Assembly: GCF_021538895.1 (NCBI RefSeq)
Contig: NZ_JADDRL010000008.1
Coordinates: 1-64,000, forward strand
Direction of reading: 5' to 3'
Length of the DNA: 64,000 nucleotides
Origin: Streptomyces olivochromogenes
GTDB lineage: Bacteria; Actinomycetota; Actinomycetes; Streptomycetales; Streptomycetaceae
Shown here: one piece after another, positions 17,321 to 26,297 of the stretch
Numbering within the stretch: the stretch's first letter is position 1
Layout of the letters: each line of letters opens with the position of its first letter
Translations under genes and position numbers: made by a program
The notes under the pieces: model-generated
Databases searched by the model: none
Seen by the model: only the letters and a program-made list of their open reading frames with translations
Told to the model about the DNA's origin: nothing

Positions 17321-20278
17321 ATGCGAGGCGGATGGCACAGTGCCCGGGCGCGGCGGCGCCTGGGCTTCGCCGTGTGCGGGGCCGCGCTCGCGGCACTGGC
17401 GGGCGTCCTGCGGTTCTGGTGGCACAACGCCGCCACCGCGGGCGTCCTGGTCTCGGCGATCGGCGCGTTCGTGTCGGTCGCGGCGCTGGTCGCCGACGTC
17501 CTGCGCGGCGACGCCGACCCGCCGCCTCGGTCGGCCGACGAGGACCGGCGACGGGCCGCCGACGCGCTGGCCGAGGCCGTACGCGACCAGTGGGCGGCGG
17601 AGGCCCGGCTGCGCAGGCTCCAGGACCCGGTGCCGCTCGACGTGCGCTGGGCCCCGGCCGACCGGCGACTGGCCGACCACGCGGTGAACATCCGGCAGGA
17701 CCGGCCCCTGCCCGCGCCCCGTGACCACCGCACGGAGACGGAGGACGACACGACCGGCCGGCTCCCGGCGCTGCCCGGCCGGCGCCTGGTGGTGCTGGGC
17801 GGCCCGGGGTCCGGCAAGAGCGTGCTGGCGATGCGGTTCGTCCTCGGCAGGCTGGCCGCGCGGCGGCCCGGCGGCCCGGTGCCGGTGCTCCTTCCGCTGG
17901 CGGGCTGGGACCCCCGGCGCACCGGCCTGCGCGACTGGCTCGCGGACCGGCTCGCCGCCGACTACCGGCCACTGGCCGCACCGGCCGACGGCCGGTCCAC
18001 CCTCGCCCGCGCCCTCCTCGACGCGGGACTCGTCCTGCCCGTCCTCGACGGCTTCGACGAACTGGCCCGGCCCGCCTACGGGGAGGCCGTACGCCGGATC
18101 AACGCGGAACTCGACGACGACCTGCCGTTGCTGCTCACCAGCCGCGGCCCGGCCTGGGCGACGGCGGTGGCCGAGGGCGACGTGCTCACCGCCGCCGAGG
18201 TGATCGAGCTCCAGCCGCTCGACCTCGCGCAGGCCGGGGCCCATCTGGAGCGCACGGCGCGGCCCCTGCATCCGGCGGACGGGGAGCCCCGCACCGTGTG
18301 GACGCCGGTGCTGCGCGAACTCGCGCGCCGGCCACGGGCCCCGCTGGCGCGGGCGCTCACCACTCCCCTGATGGTGGCCTTGGCCCGCGCGGTCTACGGC
18401 GACACCTCCCGCGACCCGTCGGAACTGCTGGACTCGGAGCGTTTCGCCGCGGTCGACGCCGTCGAGCAGCATCTGCTCGGCGCCTTCGTGCCCGCCGCGT
18501 TCGCGGACACCGGGCCGCGGGCCACCGGCGACGCCGTGCGCCGGCTCACCCTGCTGGCCCGCGCCCTGCACCGGCGTGACACGGGGCGGCTGGCCTGGTG
18601 GGAGCTGGAGTCGATGCTGCCGCGGGCCCTGCGGGCGTACACACCGGGGCTGCTGGCGATGGCCGTGATGTCCCTCCTGCTGCTGCCCGTCTCGGTGGCG
18701 CGTGCGGCGAGCGACCTGGCGGGCACGGAGGACGCCGTGTCGGTGCTCGCCACGCTGGCCGGCCAGACCCTGGGGTTCGCCTTCGGGGCGACATGGCTGC
18801 TGCCGTCGCACCGGGACCGGCCGGGCCGGCGGTTCCTGACCCGCCAGACGGTGGTCACGGCGGGGGTGAGCGCCCTGCTGTGGGCGGGCTTCGCCTGCGC
18901 CGACGACCTGCGCTTCGGCTTCCGCTTCGGCGGGGTGACCGACGGCTGGGTGCCCGACCTGCTGGGCGGTTGTCTGTTCTCCCTGCTGTTCACCCTGTTC
19001 TTCGGCATCGCGGGGTTGCCGCAGCGGCCGGTGCCGCTCGGCCTGCCGTGGAGCGGTACGGCGGGGCGTGCGGTGGCCAGGATCTGCGGGACCGCCCTGA
19101 TACTGGGCGGACTGGGCACGGCGGGCGCGGTGCTGCTCGGGCGGTCCGGCAGCCCGTGGACCGTCATCGTCGGCACCACCTGTGCGGGAGCGGGGGCGGC
19201 GTTGCTGGTGAGCGGCGGCCGCCGGGCCGGGCAGGACGCCCCGCAGCCGGCCCGTGCGGGCCGTATCGCCCGGCGCTTCGCGGCGGGCGTGGTCCGGGGA
19301 ACCGCCGCCGCGCTGCTGATCGGGGTCACCGCGTGCACGGCCGCGGGCCTCGCCGCGGTCGGCGTGACCGTGCTCAAGTCCGGTTCCACGGCCGACCTGT
19401 CCGGCCGGCGGATCGACGGATGGCGCCTCTCGGAGCGGCACGGGCTGCGGACGGCGGTCACCGCGCGGCCGGTGCGGGGCACTTTGCTGATCCCCGGCGG
19501 CGGGGCGGCACCGGTCGCCTACCCGCAGGGCTCGCGGCCGCCCGACTGCACGCTGCCGCTGCTGCACGGCCGCCGCTGTGTCCCCTTCGCCGCCCGGCGC
19601 ACGGTGTTCGACTCCCGGGACGGCGCCGTGGTCCTGCGGCTGACCCTGGTCGACGGCGCGCCTGCGGGGCTGCGACCGACCACGTCGGTGTATGCGGCGA
19701 ACCTCAGGTCGGTGCTGCCCGAGGCGGCCCGCGCCTGGCTGACCCGGGGCCCGGCCCGGGGCGTCCTCGCGCGCTGTCTGCCGCCGTTCGTGGCCGGCGG
19801 GGTGCTGATCGGTGTGGTGGGCGGGTGTGTGTGCGGTGTCTACCGTGCCCTGAGCGTGCCGTCGGACATCATGCGCGCGTCGGGCCCGGGCTCCTCGCTG
19901 CGTACGGACCGGACCGCATCGCTGACCCGCGGGGGCGTCGTCGCGCTGCTGGTCGCCCTCGTCTGTGTGCCGGTGGTGGCGCTGCCCGGCGACTGGGGCG
20001 GTCTGGTGCACGTCGGCACCCAGCTATGGCTCCCGCTGGGCGCCGCGGCGCTCGCGCTGAGCTCCTGGGGGCGCTTCACCGTCGCCCGCGTGTGGCTCGC
20101 GGCGACGGGGCGGCTGCCGTGGGGGCTGATGGCGTTCCTGGAGGACGCGCACCGGCGCGGGGTGCTGCGGCAGTCCGGGGCGAGCTTCGAGTTCCGGCAC
20201 CTGCGGCTGCAGTCGCATCTCGCGGGGGCCGGGACGCTGGCCGACGACGTGGCGGGCCTGCCCGAGCGAGTCGCGTGA
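17321..20278 (+). CDS. Membrane-embedded NACHT-domain STAND NTPase
   Basis: A 985-residue protein. Two N-terminal hydrophobic segments (about 10-30 and 38-60) are followed by a linker and a NACHT NTPase. Walker A is GGPGSGKS (160-167, Lys166) and Walker B is VLPVLDGFDEL (Asp243, Asp246, Glu247). A LLLTSRGPAW sensor follows. About ten predicted membrane helices fill residues 510-950, and the tail FLEDAHRRGVLRQ...FEFRHLRLQSHLA resembles other Streptomyces NACHT membrane proteins. ATG 17321 has a GGGGAG site. NACHT proteins are signal-dependent oligomerising switches, several in phage defence; no effector domain is visible here. Function unknown. Not expected at this place in the S. coelicolor order. 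Confidence 0.8.
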   Translation: MRGGWHSARARRRLGFAVCGAALAALAGVLRFWWHNAATAGVLVSAIGAFVSVAALVADVLRGDADPPPRSADEDRRRAADALAEAVRDQWAAEARLRRLQDPVPLDVRWAPADRRLADHAVNIRQDRPLPAPRDHRTETEDDTTGRLPALPGRRLVVLGGPGSGKSVLAMRFVLGRLAARRPGGPVPVLLPLAGWDPRRTGLRDWLADRLAADYRPLAAPADGRSTLARALLDAGLVLPVLDGFDELARPAYGEAVRRINAELDDDLPLLLTSRGPAWATAVAEGDVLTAAEVIELQPLDLAQAGAHLERTARPLHPADGEPRTVWTPVLRELARRPRAPLARALTTPLMVALARAVYGDTSRDPSELLDSERFAAVDAVEQHLLGAFVPAAFADTGPRATGDAVRRLTLLARALHRRDTGRLAWWELESMLPRALRAYTPGLLAMAVMSLLLLPVSVARAASDLAGTEDAVSVLATLAGQTLGFAFGATWLLPSHRDRPGRRFLTRQTVVTAGVSALLWAGFACADDLRFGFRFGGVTDGWVPDLLGGCLFSLLFTLFFGIAGLPQRPVPLGLPWSGTAGRAVARICGTALILGGLGTAGAVLLGRSGSPWTVIVGTTCAGAGAALLVSGGRRAGQDAPQPARAGRIARRFAAGVVRGTAAALLIGVTACTAAGLAAVGVTVLKSGSTADLSGRRIDGWRLSERHGLRTAVTARPVRGTLLIPGGGAAPVAYPQGSRPPDCTLPLLHGRRCVPFAARRTVFDSRDGAVVLRLTLVDGAPAGLRPTTSVYAANLRSVLPEAARAWLTRGPARGVLARCLPPFVAGGVLIGVVGGCVCGVYRALSVPSDIMRASGPGSSLRTDRTASLTRGGVVALLVALVCVPVVALPGDWGGLVHVGTQLWLPLGAAALALSSWGRFTVARVWLAATGRLPWGLMAFLEDAHRRGVLRQSGASFEFRHLRLQSHLAGAGTLADDVAGLPERVA

Positions 20279-20280
20279 AG

Positions 20281-20366
20281 TGGCTCCGACATGGCTCTTA
20301 CGTGGCTCCGAAGTGCCTCCATAATGTGCTGAGACATCGGAGGTCTGAGCGACAGGGAGGCCCGCC
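20281..20366. promoter_or_regulatory. Repeat-containing promoter region of the FadR-type gene
   Basis: TGGCTCCGA occurs at 20281-20289 and again at 20303-20311 (22 bases apart). ACATCGGAGG, its inverted form, lies near 20333-20342. Two direct and one inverted CTCCGA-type half-sites suggest an operator, perhaps for autoregulation. A GGGAGG ribosome-binding site precedes ATG 20367. Confidence 0.4.
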
Positions 20367-21038
20367 ATGGCGGTCACCGATGAGGCGATCGAGAAGATCA
20401 AGGACATGATCGTCTCCGGTGCGCTGCGGCCCGGCGACCGGCTGCCCAAGGAGAGTGAACTCGCCGCCGAACTGGGGCTGTCCCGCAACTCCTTGCGGGA
20501 GGCGGTGCGCGCCCTGTCGCTGATCCGGATCCTGGACGTGCGCCAGGGCGACGGCACTTACGTCACCAGCCTCGATCCCCAACTTCTGCTGGAGGCGATG
20601 AGTTTCGTCGTCGACTTCCACCGCGACGACACGGTGCTGGAGTTCCTGGCCGTGCGCCGCATCCTGGAGCCCGCCGCCACGGCGATGGCGGCCGCCCGGA
20701 TCAGCGAGCGGCAACTGGACACGCTCTCCGCCCAGTTGGACGAGCTCGGCGCCGCGCCCTCGGTGGAGGAACTGGTCGCCTGCGACCTGGAGTTCCACCG
20801 CGGCATCGTGCAGAGCGCCGGCAACTCGGTGCTGTGTTCCCTGCTGGACGGCCTGTCCGGGCCGACCACGCGGGCCCGGATCTGGCGCGGCCTCACCCAG
20901 GAGGACGCGGTGGCCCGCACGCTGCGCGAGCACCGGGCGATCCTGGCCGCGCTGCGCGACCGGGACGCGGAGGCGGCGCGGTCCTGGGCAACCGTGCACA
21001 TCGCGAGCGTGGAGCAGTGGCTGCGCAGCACCCTGTGA
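20367..21038 (+). CDS. GntR-family (FadR-type) transcriptional regulator
   Basis: A 223-residue regulator. The N-terminal winged helix (about 5-70) has PGDRLPKESELAAELGLSR and NSLREAVRALSLIRIL. The C-terminal FCD ligand domain (about 85-215) has the conserved acidic and His residues (RRILEP, DLEFHRGI, EHRAILAA) that usually bind a metal and an organic acid. It is followed by parJ in the same direction after about 160 bases. No adjacent catabolic gene points to its ligand. Confidence 0.88.
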   Translation: MAVTDEAIEKIKDMIVSGALRPGDRLPKESELAAELGLSRNSLREAVRALSLIRILDVRQGDGTYVTSLDPQLLLEAMSFVVDFHRDDTVLEFLAVRRILEPAATAMAAARISERQLDTLSAQLDELGAAPSVEELVACDLEFHRGIVQSAGNSVLCSLLDGLSGPTTRARIWRGLTQEDAVARTLREHRAILAALRDRDAEAARSWATVHIASVEQWLRSTL

Positions 21039-21201
21039 CACCCTCGGCGGGCCACCGAGGCTCCCCACCGACGAGGGGTGTTCGCGGGTGGTGAACGGGG
21101 CAGTGATCCGTTCACTCCCCCGTGCAAGGGGGCTGCGGGCGCCCCCGATGGACGCCGTAAGGTTGGGACGTACGCGAGGGCACGTCGGAAGGAGGCGCTG
21201 G

Positions 21202-22212
21202 GTGATCGAGCTGGAGGGAGTTCCCGAGCTGATCGACCCAGTCATGGTGGCCGCGTTCGAGGGCTGGAACGATGCCGGTGACGCCGCCTCCACCGCGGTC
21301 GCGCATCTGGAGCGCGAGTGGAAGGGCGAGGTGTTCGCGGCGCTGGACGCCGAGGACTACTACGACTTCCAGGTGAATCGCCCCACGGTGTGGATGGACG
21401 CGGGCGTCCGCAAGATCACTTGGCCGACGACACGGTTGTCGGTGGTCCGGGTCGGCGGCGAGAAGCCGCGGGACCTGGTGCTGGTCCGCGGTATCGAACC
21501 GTCCATGCGCTGGCGATCGTTCTGCAACGAGCTCCTCGGCTTCGCCCACGAGCTGGGTGTGGAGCTGGTGGTCGTCCTGGGCGCCCTGCTCGGTGACACC
21601 CCGCACACACGTCCGGTCCCGGTCAGCGGGGTCACCTCCGACCCGGACCTGGCCCAGCGGATGGACCTGGAGGAGACCAAGTACGAGGGCCCCACGGGCA
21701 TCGTCGGCGTCCTCCAGGAGGCGTGCACGCACGCGGGCGTCCCGGCGGTGTCACTGTGGGCGGCGGTCCCGCACTATGTGTCGCAGCCGCCGAACCCGAA
21801 GGCCACGCTGGCCCTGCTGAACCGGCTGGAGGACCTGCTCGACCTGCGCATTCCGCTGGGCGAGCTGCCGGAGGACGCGCGTGCCTGGCAGGTGGGCGTG
21901 GACCAGCTGGCCGCGGAGGACAGCGAGGTCGCCGAGTACGTCCAGACGCTGGAGGAGGCCCGGGACACCGCCGAGCTGCCAGAGGCGTCGGGCGAGGCGA
22001 TCGCCCGTGAATTCGAGCGCTACCTGCGGCGCAGGGACGTCAACCCGCCGGGCGGGCACGCGACGGCGGACGGCGGGGACGGCTCGTCGTACCTGCGGGA
22101 CAACCCCAGCGGGAAGACCCGTCCGCCGAAGCCCCCGCGGCCCGGCTCCGCGGGCCCCGGCGGCAGCACGGGCACGCCCGAGAGCGACGACGAGGACACC
22201 TCCGAGGACTGA
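21202..22212 (+). CDS. parJ: PAC2-family protein, probable ParJ (ParA polymerisation regulator)
   Basis: A 336-residue PAC2 (proteasome-assembly-chaperone-like) protein of the actinobacterial signature group. The core (about 1-260) has the typical start VIELEGVPELIDPVMVAAFEGWNDAGDAAS and VVVLGALLGDTPHTRPVPV. The last 75 residues are disordered and rich in Pro, Gly and Asp. GTG 21202 has GGAAGGA upstream; the longer frame has no support. ParJ (SCO1662) sits between glpD and mshC in S. coelicolor and affects ParA during sporulation septation. I infer identity from family and position. A 12-bp perfect hairpin follows the stop. Confidence 0.7.
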   Translation: MIELEGVPELIDPVMVAAFEGWNDAGDAASTAVAHLEREWKGEVFAALDAEDYYDFQVNRPTVWMDAGVRKITWPTTRLSVVRVGGEKPRDLVLVRGIEPSMRWRSFCNELLGFAHELGVELVVVLGALLGDTPHTRPVPVSGVTSDPDLAQRMDLEETKYEGPTGIVGVLQEACTHAGVPAVSLWAAVPHYVSQPPNPKATLALLNRLEDLLDLRIPLGELPEDARAWQVGVDQLAAEDSEVAEYVQTLEEARDTAELPEASGEAIAREFERYLRRRDVNPPGGHATADGGDGSSYLRDNPSGKTRPPKPPRPGSAGPGGSTGTPESDDEDTSED

Positions 22213-22216
22213 GCCG

Positions 22217-22243
22217 GGGCGGTACGCGACACGCGTACCGCCC
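22217..22243. terminator. Terminator-like hairpin after parJ
   Basis: GGGCGGTACGCG (22217-22228) pairs perfectly with CGCGTACCGCCC (22232-22243) around three bases, five bases after the parJ stop. About 250 bases then follow before the protease gene, with no gene seen. Confidence 0.75.
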
Positions 22244-22491
22244 TCGTGCCGGGCATCCCCGTGGCCGCTCCCGCCACAGGTGACCCCCTGGTCGTCCGCA
22301 GCACCCCGACGGCAACTGGCCGGTTCATGGCGTGACATCTGCTTCCGGACGGAATGCACACGTTACCCAATTCAACTTGTTCCAAACCGAGTTGCCGAAA
22401 CACGTCTGGACGGCTCGCCGTCGGCGTGCTTGGTTGTGCTGCGTGGCGGCCCGCACGGACCGAAGGGAACGGACCGAAGGGAGCGGCAGCG

Positions 22492-24204
22492 ATGACCGAT
22501 CGAACCATGCCGGAGCGGGACCCCGGGGCGACCGGACCGGGGCCCGACGGAGCGGGATTCACCTATCACGGGGCCGAACGTGAGCTGATCGTCGTCGCGC
22601 GTGCCGAGGCCCGGCTGCGCGCCGGGACCGACGGGGTCCGCTCGGCGGCGGGCACCGACGTGTCGGCGCTCGCCATGTTCCTCGGCGACGAACAGCTCAC
22701 CCTGGAACCGCTGTTCGGCAGCGAGGAGCGGGTACGGCAGTCCGGCACGGAGGGCGCGCCCGACCTGACACTCTTCTACCGGCTGCGCGGCGGGGACGAC
22801 CGGGCGCGGGAGTTGTGCGCGCGGATCGCCGCGCTGCCGGGGATCGACACGGCGTACGTCAAACCGGGCGCCGTACCGGCGACGGCCCCCGCCGACGACC
22901 GTCGCCTCAAGGAAGGCGCCCCGGTCACCCCGGACTTCAGCGGACGTCAGGGGTATCTGCGCCGCGCGCCGGAGGGGATCGACGCCCACTGGGCCTGGCA
23001 GCGGCCCGGCGGGTCCGGTCAGGGCGTGACGGTGATCGACGTCGAGGGCGCCTGGCAGCTCGGGCACGAGGACCTGGCGGCCAAGCTGGCCGGCGTGGTC
23101 GTCGGCACGCCCCTGACCGACCTGGCCTGGCGAAACCACGGCACCGCCGTGATCGGGGTGCTCGGCGGGGACCGCGGCGAGTGCGGCATCACCGGCATCG
23201 TGCCGGAGGCGGTGACCGCGGCCGCGTCCGTCCGGACGGCCGGTACGGCGGCGGCGATCCACGCGGCGGCCGACCGGCTCGGCCCCGGCGACCTGATGGT
23301 GGTCGGGCTGCACCGCCCCGGGCCGCGGTTCGACTACGCGGACCGCGACGACCAGCGCGGTTACCTCCCGCTGGAATGGTGGCCGGACGACTTCGCGGCG
23401 ATCCGCCACGCCACCGACCGGGGCGTGCTGGTCGTGGCCGCCGCCGGGAACGGCGCCGAGTCCCTCGACGACGCGGTCTACGAGCGCCGTCCGGACGGCT
23501 TCCCGGCCTGGTGGCGCAACCCGTTCGATCCGTCGAACCCGGCCTCCGGCGCGATCCTGGTCGGCGCGGGTGCCCCGCCGCCCGGCACGCACGGCCGCGA
23601 CCACGGCCCGGACCGCTCCCGGCTCGCCTTCTCCAACTACGGCGCCCGGGTCGACGCCCAGGGCTGGGGCCGCGAGGTCACCACCACCGGCGGCTTCTGG
23701 GACCGGCCCGGCGATCTGCAGGGCGGGCCCGAGGAGATCGCCTGGTACACGGACGCGTTCTCCGGGACCTCCGCCGCCACCCCGGTGGTGGCCGGCGCCC
23801 TGGCCGCCCTGCAGGGGATGCTCAGGGCGGCCGCCCAGCCCCCGATGTCCGCCGACCGGGCCCGCGAGGTGCTGCGGGCCACGGGCTCCCCGCAGCAGGA
23901 CGCGCCGGGCCGGCCCGCCTCCCAGCGCATCGGGGGCCGGCCCGACGTCAGGGCGGCCGTCACGCGTCTGCTGCCGGAGGCGGTGGGCTCGGGCCGGGCC
24001 GAGCGGTACTGGGACGAGTTGCTCCCGTACCCCCGTGAACTCCCGCCGCGGCTCCGGCTGTTCGTGGCCGGCGCCTGGCGGAACCTGAACCACCCGTCCC
24101 CCGAGATCCGCCAGGCGGTGCACACCGCCTTCGCGGGGGGACGGCCCGACGTCCGCGTGTGGTTCGCGGACGACGAGATCGTCGGCCTGGTCGTCACGGG
24201 CTGA
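22492..24204 (+). CDS. S8 subtilisin-like serine peptidase with extra N- and C-terminal domains
   Basis: A 570-residue protease with no signal peptide, so probably cytoplasmic. The N-terminal region (about 1-150) is unassigned. The S8 domain spans about 150-480, with Asp183 (VTVIDVEG), His216 (WRNHGTAVIG), oxyanion Asn320 (AAAGNGAE) and Ser427 (FSGTSAATPVVAG), so it looks active. Residues 522-570 form a small domain that resembles the C-terminus of the next gene's product (LNHPSPEIRQAVHTAFAGG against [19 protein letters not shown]). ATG 22492 follows an AAGGGA site. The Gln-rich gene begins 32 bases after the stop, so the two are very likely one operon. Confidence 0.85.
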   Translation: MTDRTMPERDPGATGPGPDGAGFTYHGAERELIVVARAEARLRAGTDGVRSAAGTDVSALAMFLGDEQLTLEPLFGSEERVRQSGTEGAPDLTLFYRLRGGDDRARELCARIAALPGIDTAYVKPGAVPATAPADDRRLKEGAPVTPDFSGRQGYLRRAPEGIDAHWAWQRPGGSGQGVTVIDVEGAWQLGHEDLAAKLAGVVVGTPLTDLAWRNHGTAVIGVLGGDRGECGITGIVPEAVTAAASVRTAGTAAAIHAAADRLGPGDLMVVGLHRPGPRFDYADRDDQRGYLPLEWWPDDFAAIRHATDRGVLVVAAAGNGAESLDDAVYERRPDGFPAWWRNPFDPSNPASGAILVGAGAPPPGTHGRDHGPDRSRLAFSNYGARVDAQGWGREVTTTGGFWDRPGDLQGGPEEIAWYTDAFSGTSAATPVVAGALAALQGMLRAAAQPPMSADRAREVLRATGSPQQDAPGRPASQRIGGRPDVRAAVTRLLPEAVGSGRAERYWDELLPYPRELPPRLRLFVAGAWRNLNHPSPEIRQAVHTAFAGGRPDVRVWFADDEIVGLVVTG

Positions 24205-24236
24205 CGGGCCAATCCATCAAGGGAAGGTGACACCGT

Positions 24237-24815
24237 ATGAGCACCACCCCGCAGATGAGCCACCAGCAACAGCAGTTCCCGACCACCTCGCCCTACCAGC
24301 AGCCGTACGGCACGGTCGGCTCGCTGGAGCAGCTCCAGCAGCTCGGGCAGCAGCAGCCGTACCAGCAGCTGTTGCAGCAGCTCGGGCAGCCGCAGCTCGG
24401 ACAGCCCCAGATCGGACAGCCCCAGATCGGACAGCCGCAGTTCGGGCAGCCGCAGTTCGGGCAGCCGCAGGGGCAGGGCGAGCAACAGATCCAGCAGATG
24501 CAACAGATCCAGCAGATTCAGCAGCAGATGCAGCACCAGATGCAGCAGGTCACGCAGGCGGCGATCCAGCAGGCCTCGGCCCAGCTGCTGCAGGCGGGCA
24601 TCGCGAACGGCTACGTCGACATCGTGCAGCCGCTGCCGGGCCAGCCGCAGCAGATCTTCCTGCGCTTCCCGGACGGCTTCCGGGTCCTCAACAACCCGAC
24701 CCCGCAGGCCCACCAGGACATCCAGCAGGCCTTCGCCGTCGGCCACCAGGTGATCGGCGTCTGGGACGGCACGTCACCGGCGGTCCTGCGCAGCGTGCGG
24801 GTGCAGCGGCTCTGA
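24237..24815 (+). CDS. Gln-rich repeat protein paired with the S8 protease
   Basis: A 192-residue protein, about 31% glutamine by my count. Residues 1-45 are Gln/Pro/Tyr-rich. About 49-78 hold six tandem (L/I/F)GQPQ units. About 80-125 is a Gln/Met/Ile-rich probable coiled coil. Residues 139-192 are a compact, non-repetitive domain ([19 protein letters not shown] then [14 protein letters not shown]) resembling the protease's last 50 residues. The start has AAGGTGA upstream. No signal peptide or membrane span is seen. The make-up recalls scaffolding or condensate-forming proteins. The shared domain and operon suggest it is a partner or substrate of the protease; that is inference. Confidence 0.8.
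   Translation: MSTTPQMSHQQQQFPTTSPYQQPYGTVGSLEQLQQLGQQQPYQQLLQQLGQPQLGQPQIGQPQIGQPQFGQPQFGQPQGQGEQQIQQMQQIQQIQQQMQHQMQQVTQAAIQQASAQLLQAGIANGYVDIVQPLPGQPQQIFLRFPDGFRVLNNPTPQAHQDIQQAFAVGHQVIGVWDGTSPAVLRSVRVQRL
24381..24470 (+). repeat. Six tandem 15-bp repeats coding for (L/I/F)GQPQ
   Basis: Six consecutive 15-mers start at 24381, 24396, 24411, 24426, 24441 and 24456. The last two are identical (TTCGGGCAGCCGCAG). The pairwise similarity (units 2/3, 3/4, 5/6) suggests recent stepwise expansion, so repeat number may differ between strains. Confidence 0.9.
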
Positions 24816-24871
24816 CCGGCGCCGGGGAGAAAGTGCCGACCGGCAGGTGAACGGCCGGCCGGCGCGTGAAA

Positions 24872-24910
24872 GAAGGGGCGGCTCCTACCGCGGGGAGGAG
24901 CCGCCCTGTC
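24872..24910. terminator. Terminator-like hairpin between the Gln-rich gene and mshC
   Basis: GGGCGGCTCCT (24876-24886) pairs perfectly with AGGAGCCGCCC (24896-24906). It lies between convergent genes and probably serves both directions. Confidence 0.8.
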
Positions 24911-24916
24911 GGCTTT

Positions 24917-26146
24917 CTACAGCGCCACGCCCAGCAGGGCGTCCACGGCGCGGGAGACGACGCCGGGGGCGCCGATGTCCGTGCCGCCCCGCTCGTCCTG
25001 CAGCGCGGCCCACCGGTCCACGGCGGCCAGCGCGGCCGGCGCGTCCAGGTCGTTCGCGAGGGCCTCGCGGATCTCCTCGACGAGCGCCTCGGCGGGCGGT
25101 CCGTCGGGGCGGGAGACGGCGGCGCGCCAGCGCCCGAGCCGCGCCTCGGCGTCCCGCAGGACCTGGTCGGTCCACTCCCAGTCGGCCCGGTAGTGGTGGG
25201 CGAGCAGGGCGAGCCGGATGGCGGCCGGGTCGACGCCGTCGCGGCGCAGCCGCGAGACGAAGACGAGATTGCCCTTGGACTTGGACATCTTCTCGCCGTG
25301 CAGGGCGACCATGCCGGCGTGGACGTACGCCTTGGCCATGGGGAACTCGCCGGTCAGCACCTGGGCGTGCGAGGCACCCATCTCGTGGTGCGGGAAGGCG
25401 AGGTCGGAGCCGCCGCCCTGAAGGTCGAAGCCCATGCCGAGGTGGTCAAGGGCGATGGCGACGCACTCGATGTGCCAGCCGGGGCGGCCGGGCCCCAGCG
25501 AGCCGCCGTCCCAGCTGGGCTCGCCCTCACGGGCAGCCATCCACAGCATCGGGTCGAGCGGGTTCTTCTTGCCCGGGCGGTCCGGGTCACCGCCGCGCTC
25601 GGCGGACAGCAGCCGCATGGCGGCGGCGTCGAGGTTCGAGACCTGGCCGAAGTGCGGGTCGGACTCGACGGAGAAGTAGACATCGCCGTCCAGCTCGTAG
25701 GCCGCGCCGAGGTCGCGCAGCCGCTCCACGAGCGGGACGATGCCGGGTATCGCCTCGACGGCGCCTATGTAGTGCTGCGGCGGGAGCATCCGCAGGGCGG
25801 TCATGTCCTCGCGGAACAGGGCCGTCTCCTTCTCGGCGAGGGCGACCCAGTCGACGCCGTCCCGCTCCGCGCGCTCCAGGAGCGGATCGTCGACGTCGGT
25901 GACGTTCTGCACGTAGTGGACCTGCCGCTTGGTGTCGAGCCACACGCGCTGAACGAGGTCGAACGCGTTGTAGGTCGCCGCGTGACCCATATGGGTCGCG
26001 TCGTACGGCGTGATGCCGCAGACGTAGATACGGGCGACGGGACCGGGGGCCAGAGTGACCAGACCGCCGGTCGCGGTGTCGTGGATCCTCAGGTCGCGGC
26101 CCTGACCGGGCAGGGCGGGGACCTCAGAAGCGGGCCAGGCATGCAT
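24917..26146 (-). CDS. mshC: Cysteine:GlcN-Ins ligase of mycothiol synthesis
   Basis: A 409-residue ATP-dependent ligase that joins cysteine to glucosaminyl-inositol, the third step towards mycothiol. It is a class I CysRS homologue with the HIGH-type motif THMGHAATY and the KMSKS motif EKMSKSKGN. The zinc/cysteine site includes VCGITPYD and [14 protein letters not shown]. The ATG at 26146 ([14 protein letters not shown]) matches the usual MshC start; two further ATGs lie just upstream. It is last in a leftward run with the SCO1664-family, DUF3090 and phosphomutase genes. Confidence 0.95.
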   Translation of the reverse strand: MHAWPASEVPALPGQGRDLRIHDTATGGLVTLAPGPVARIYVCGITPYDATHMGHAATYNAFDLVQRVWLDTKRQVHYVQNVTDVDDPLLERAERDGVDWVALAEKETALFREDMTALRMLPPQHYIGAVEAIPGIVPLVERLRDLGAAYELDGDVYFSVESDPHFGQVSNLDAAAMRLLSAERGGDPDRPGKKNPLDPMLWMAAREGEPSWDGGSLGPGRPGWHIECVAIALDHLGMGFDLQGGGSDLAFPHHEMGASHAQVLTGEFPMAKAYVHAGMVALHGEKMSKSKGNLVFVSRLRRDGVDPAAIRLALLAHHYRADWEWTDQVLRDAEARLGRWRAAVSRPDGPPAEALVEEIREALANDLDAPAALAAVDRWAALQDERGGTDIGAPGVVSRAVDALLGVAL

Positions 26147-26297
26147 GTACATGAGCGTAACCGGCCTCAACTCGCGCGTACGAACCGGACCAGGCCGGAT
26201 GACCGGAAAGGCGATCTTGCGGTCCGGCCCCGGGTGTGCTCCCGCGCCGTCGCAGGCGCTCCCCGGACGGCGACGCTTTCCGGACCGGCGGCGCGTC

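Noticed and set aside
24381..24470. CRISPR-like array
   Set aside because: The 15-bp units are contiguous without spacers and lie in frame in a protein-coding gene.
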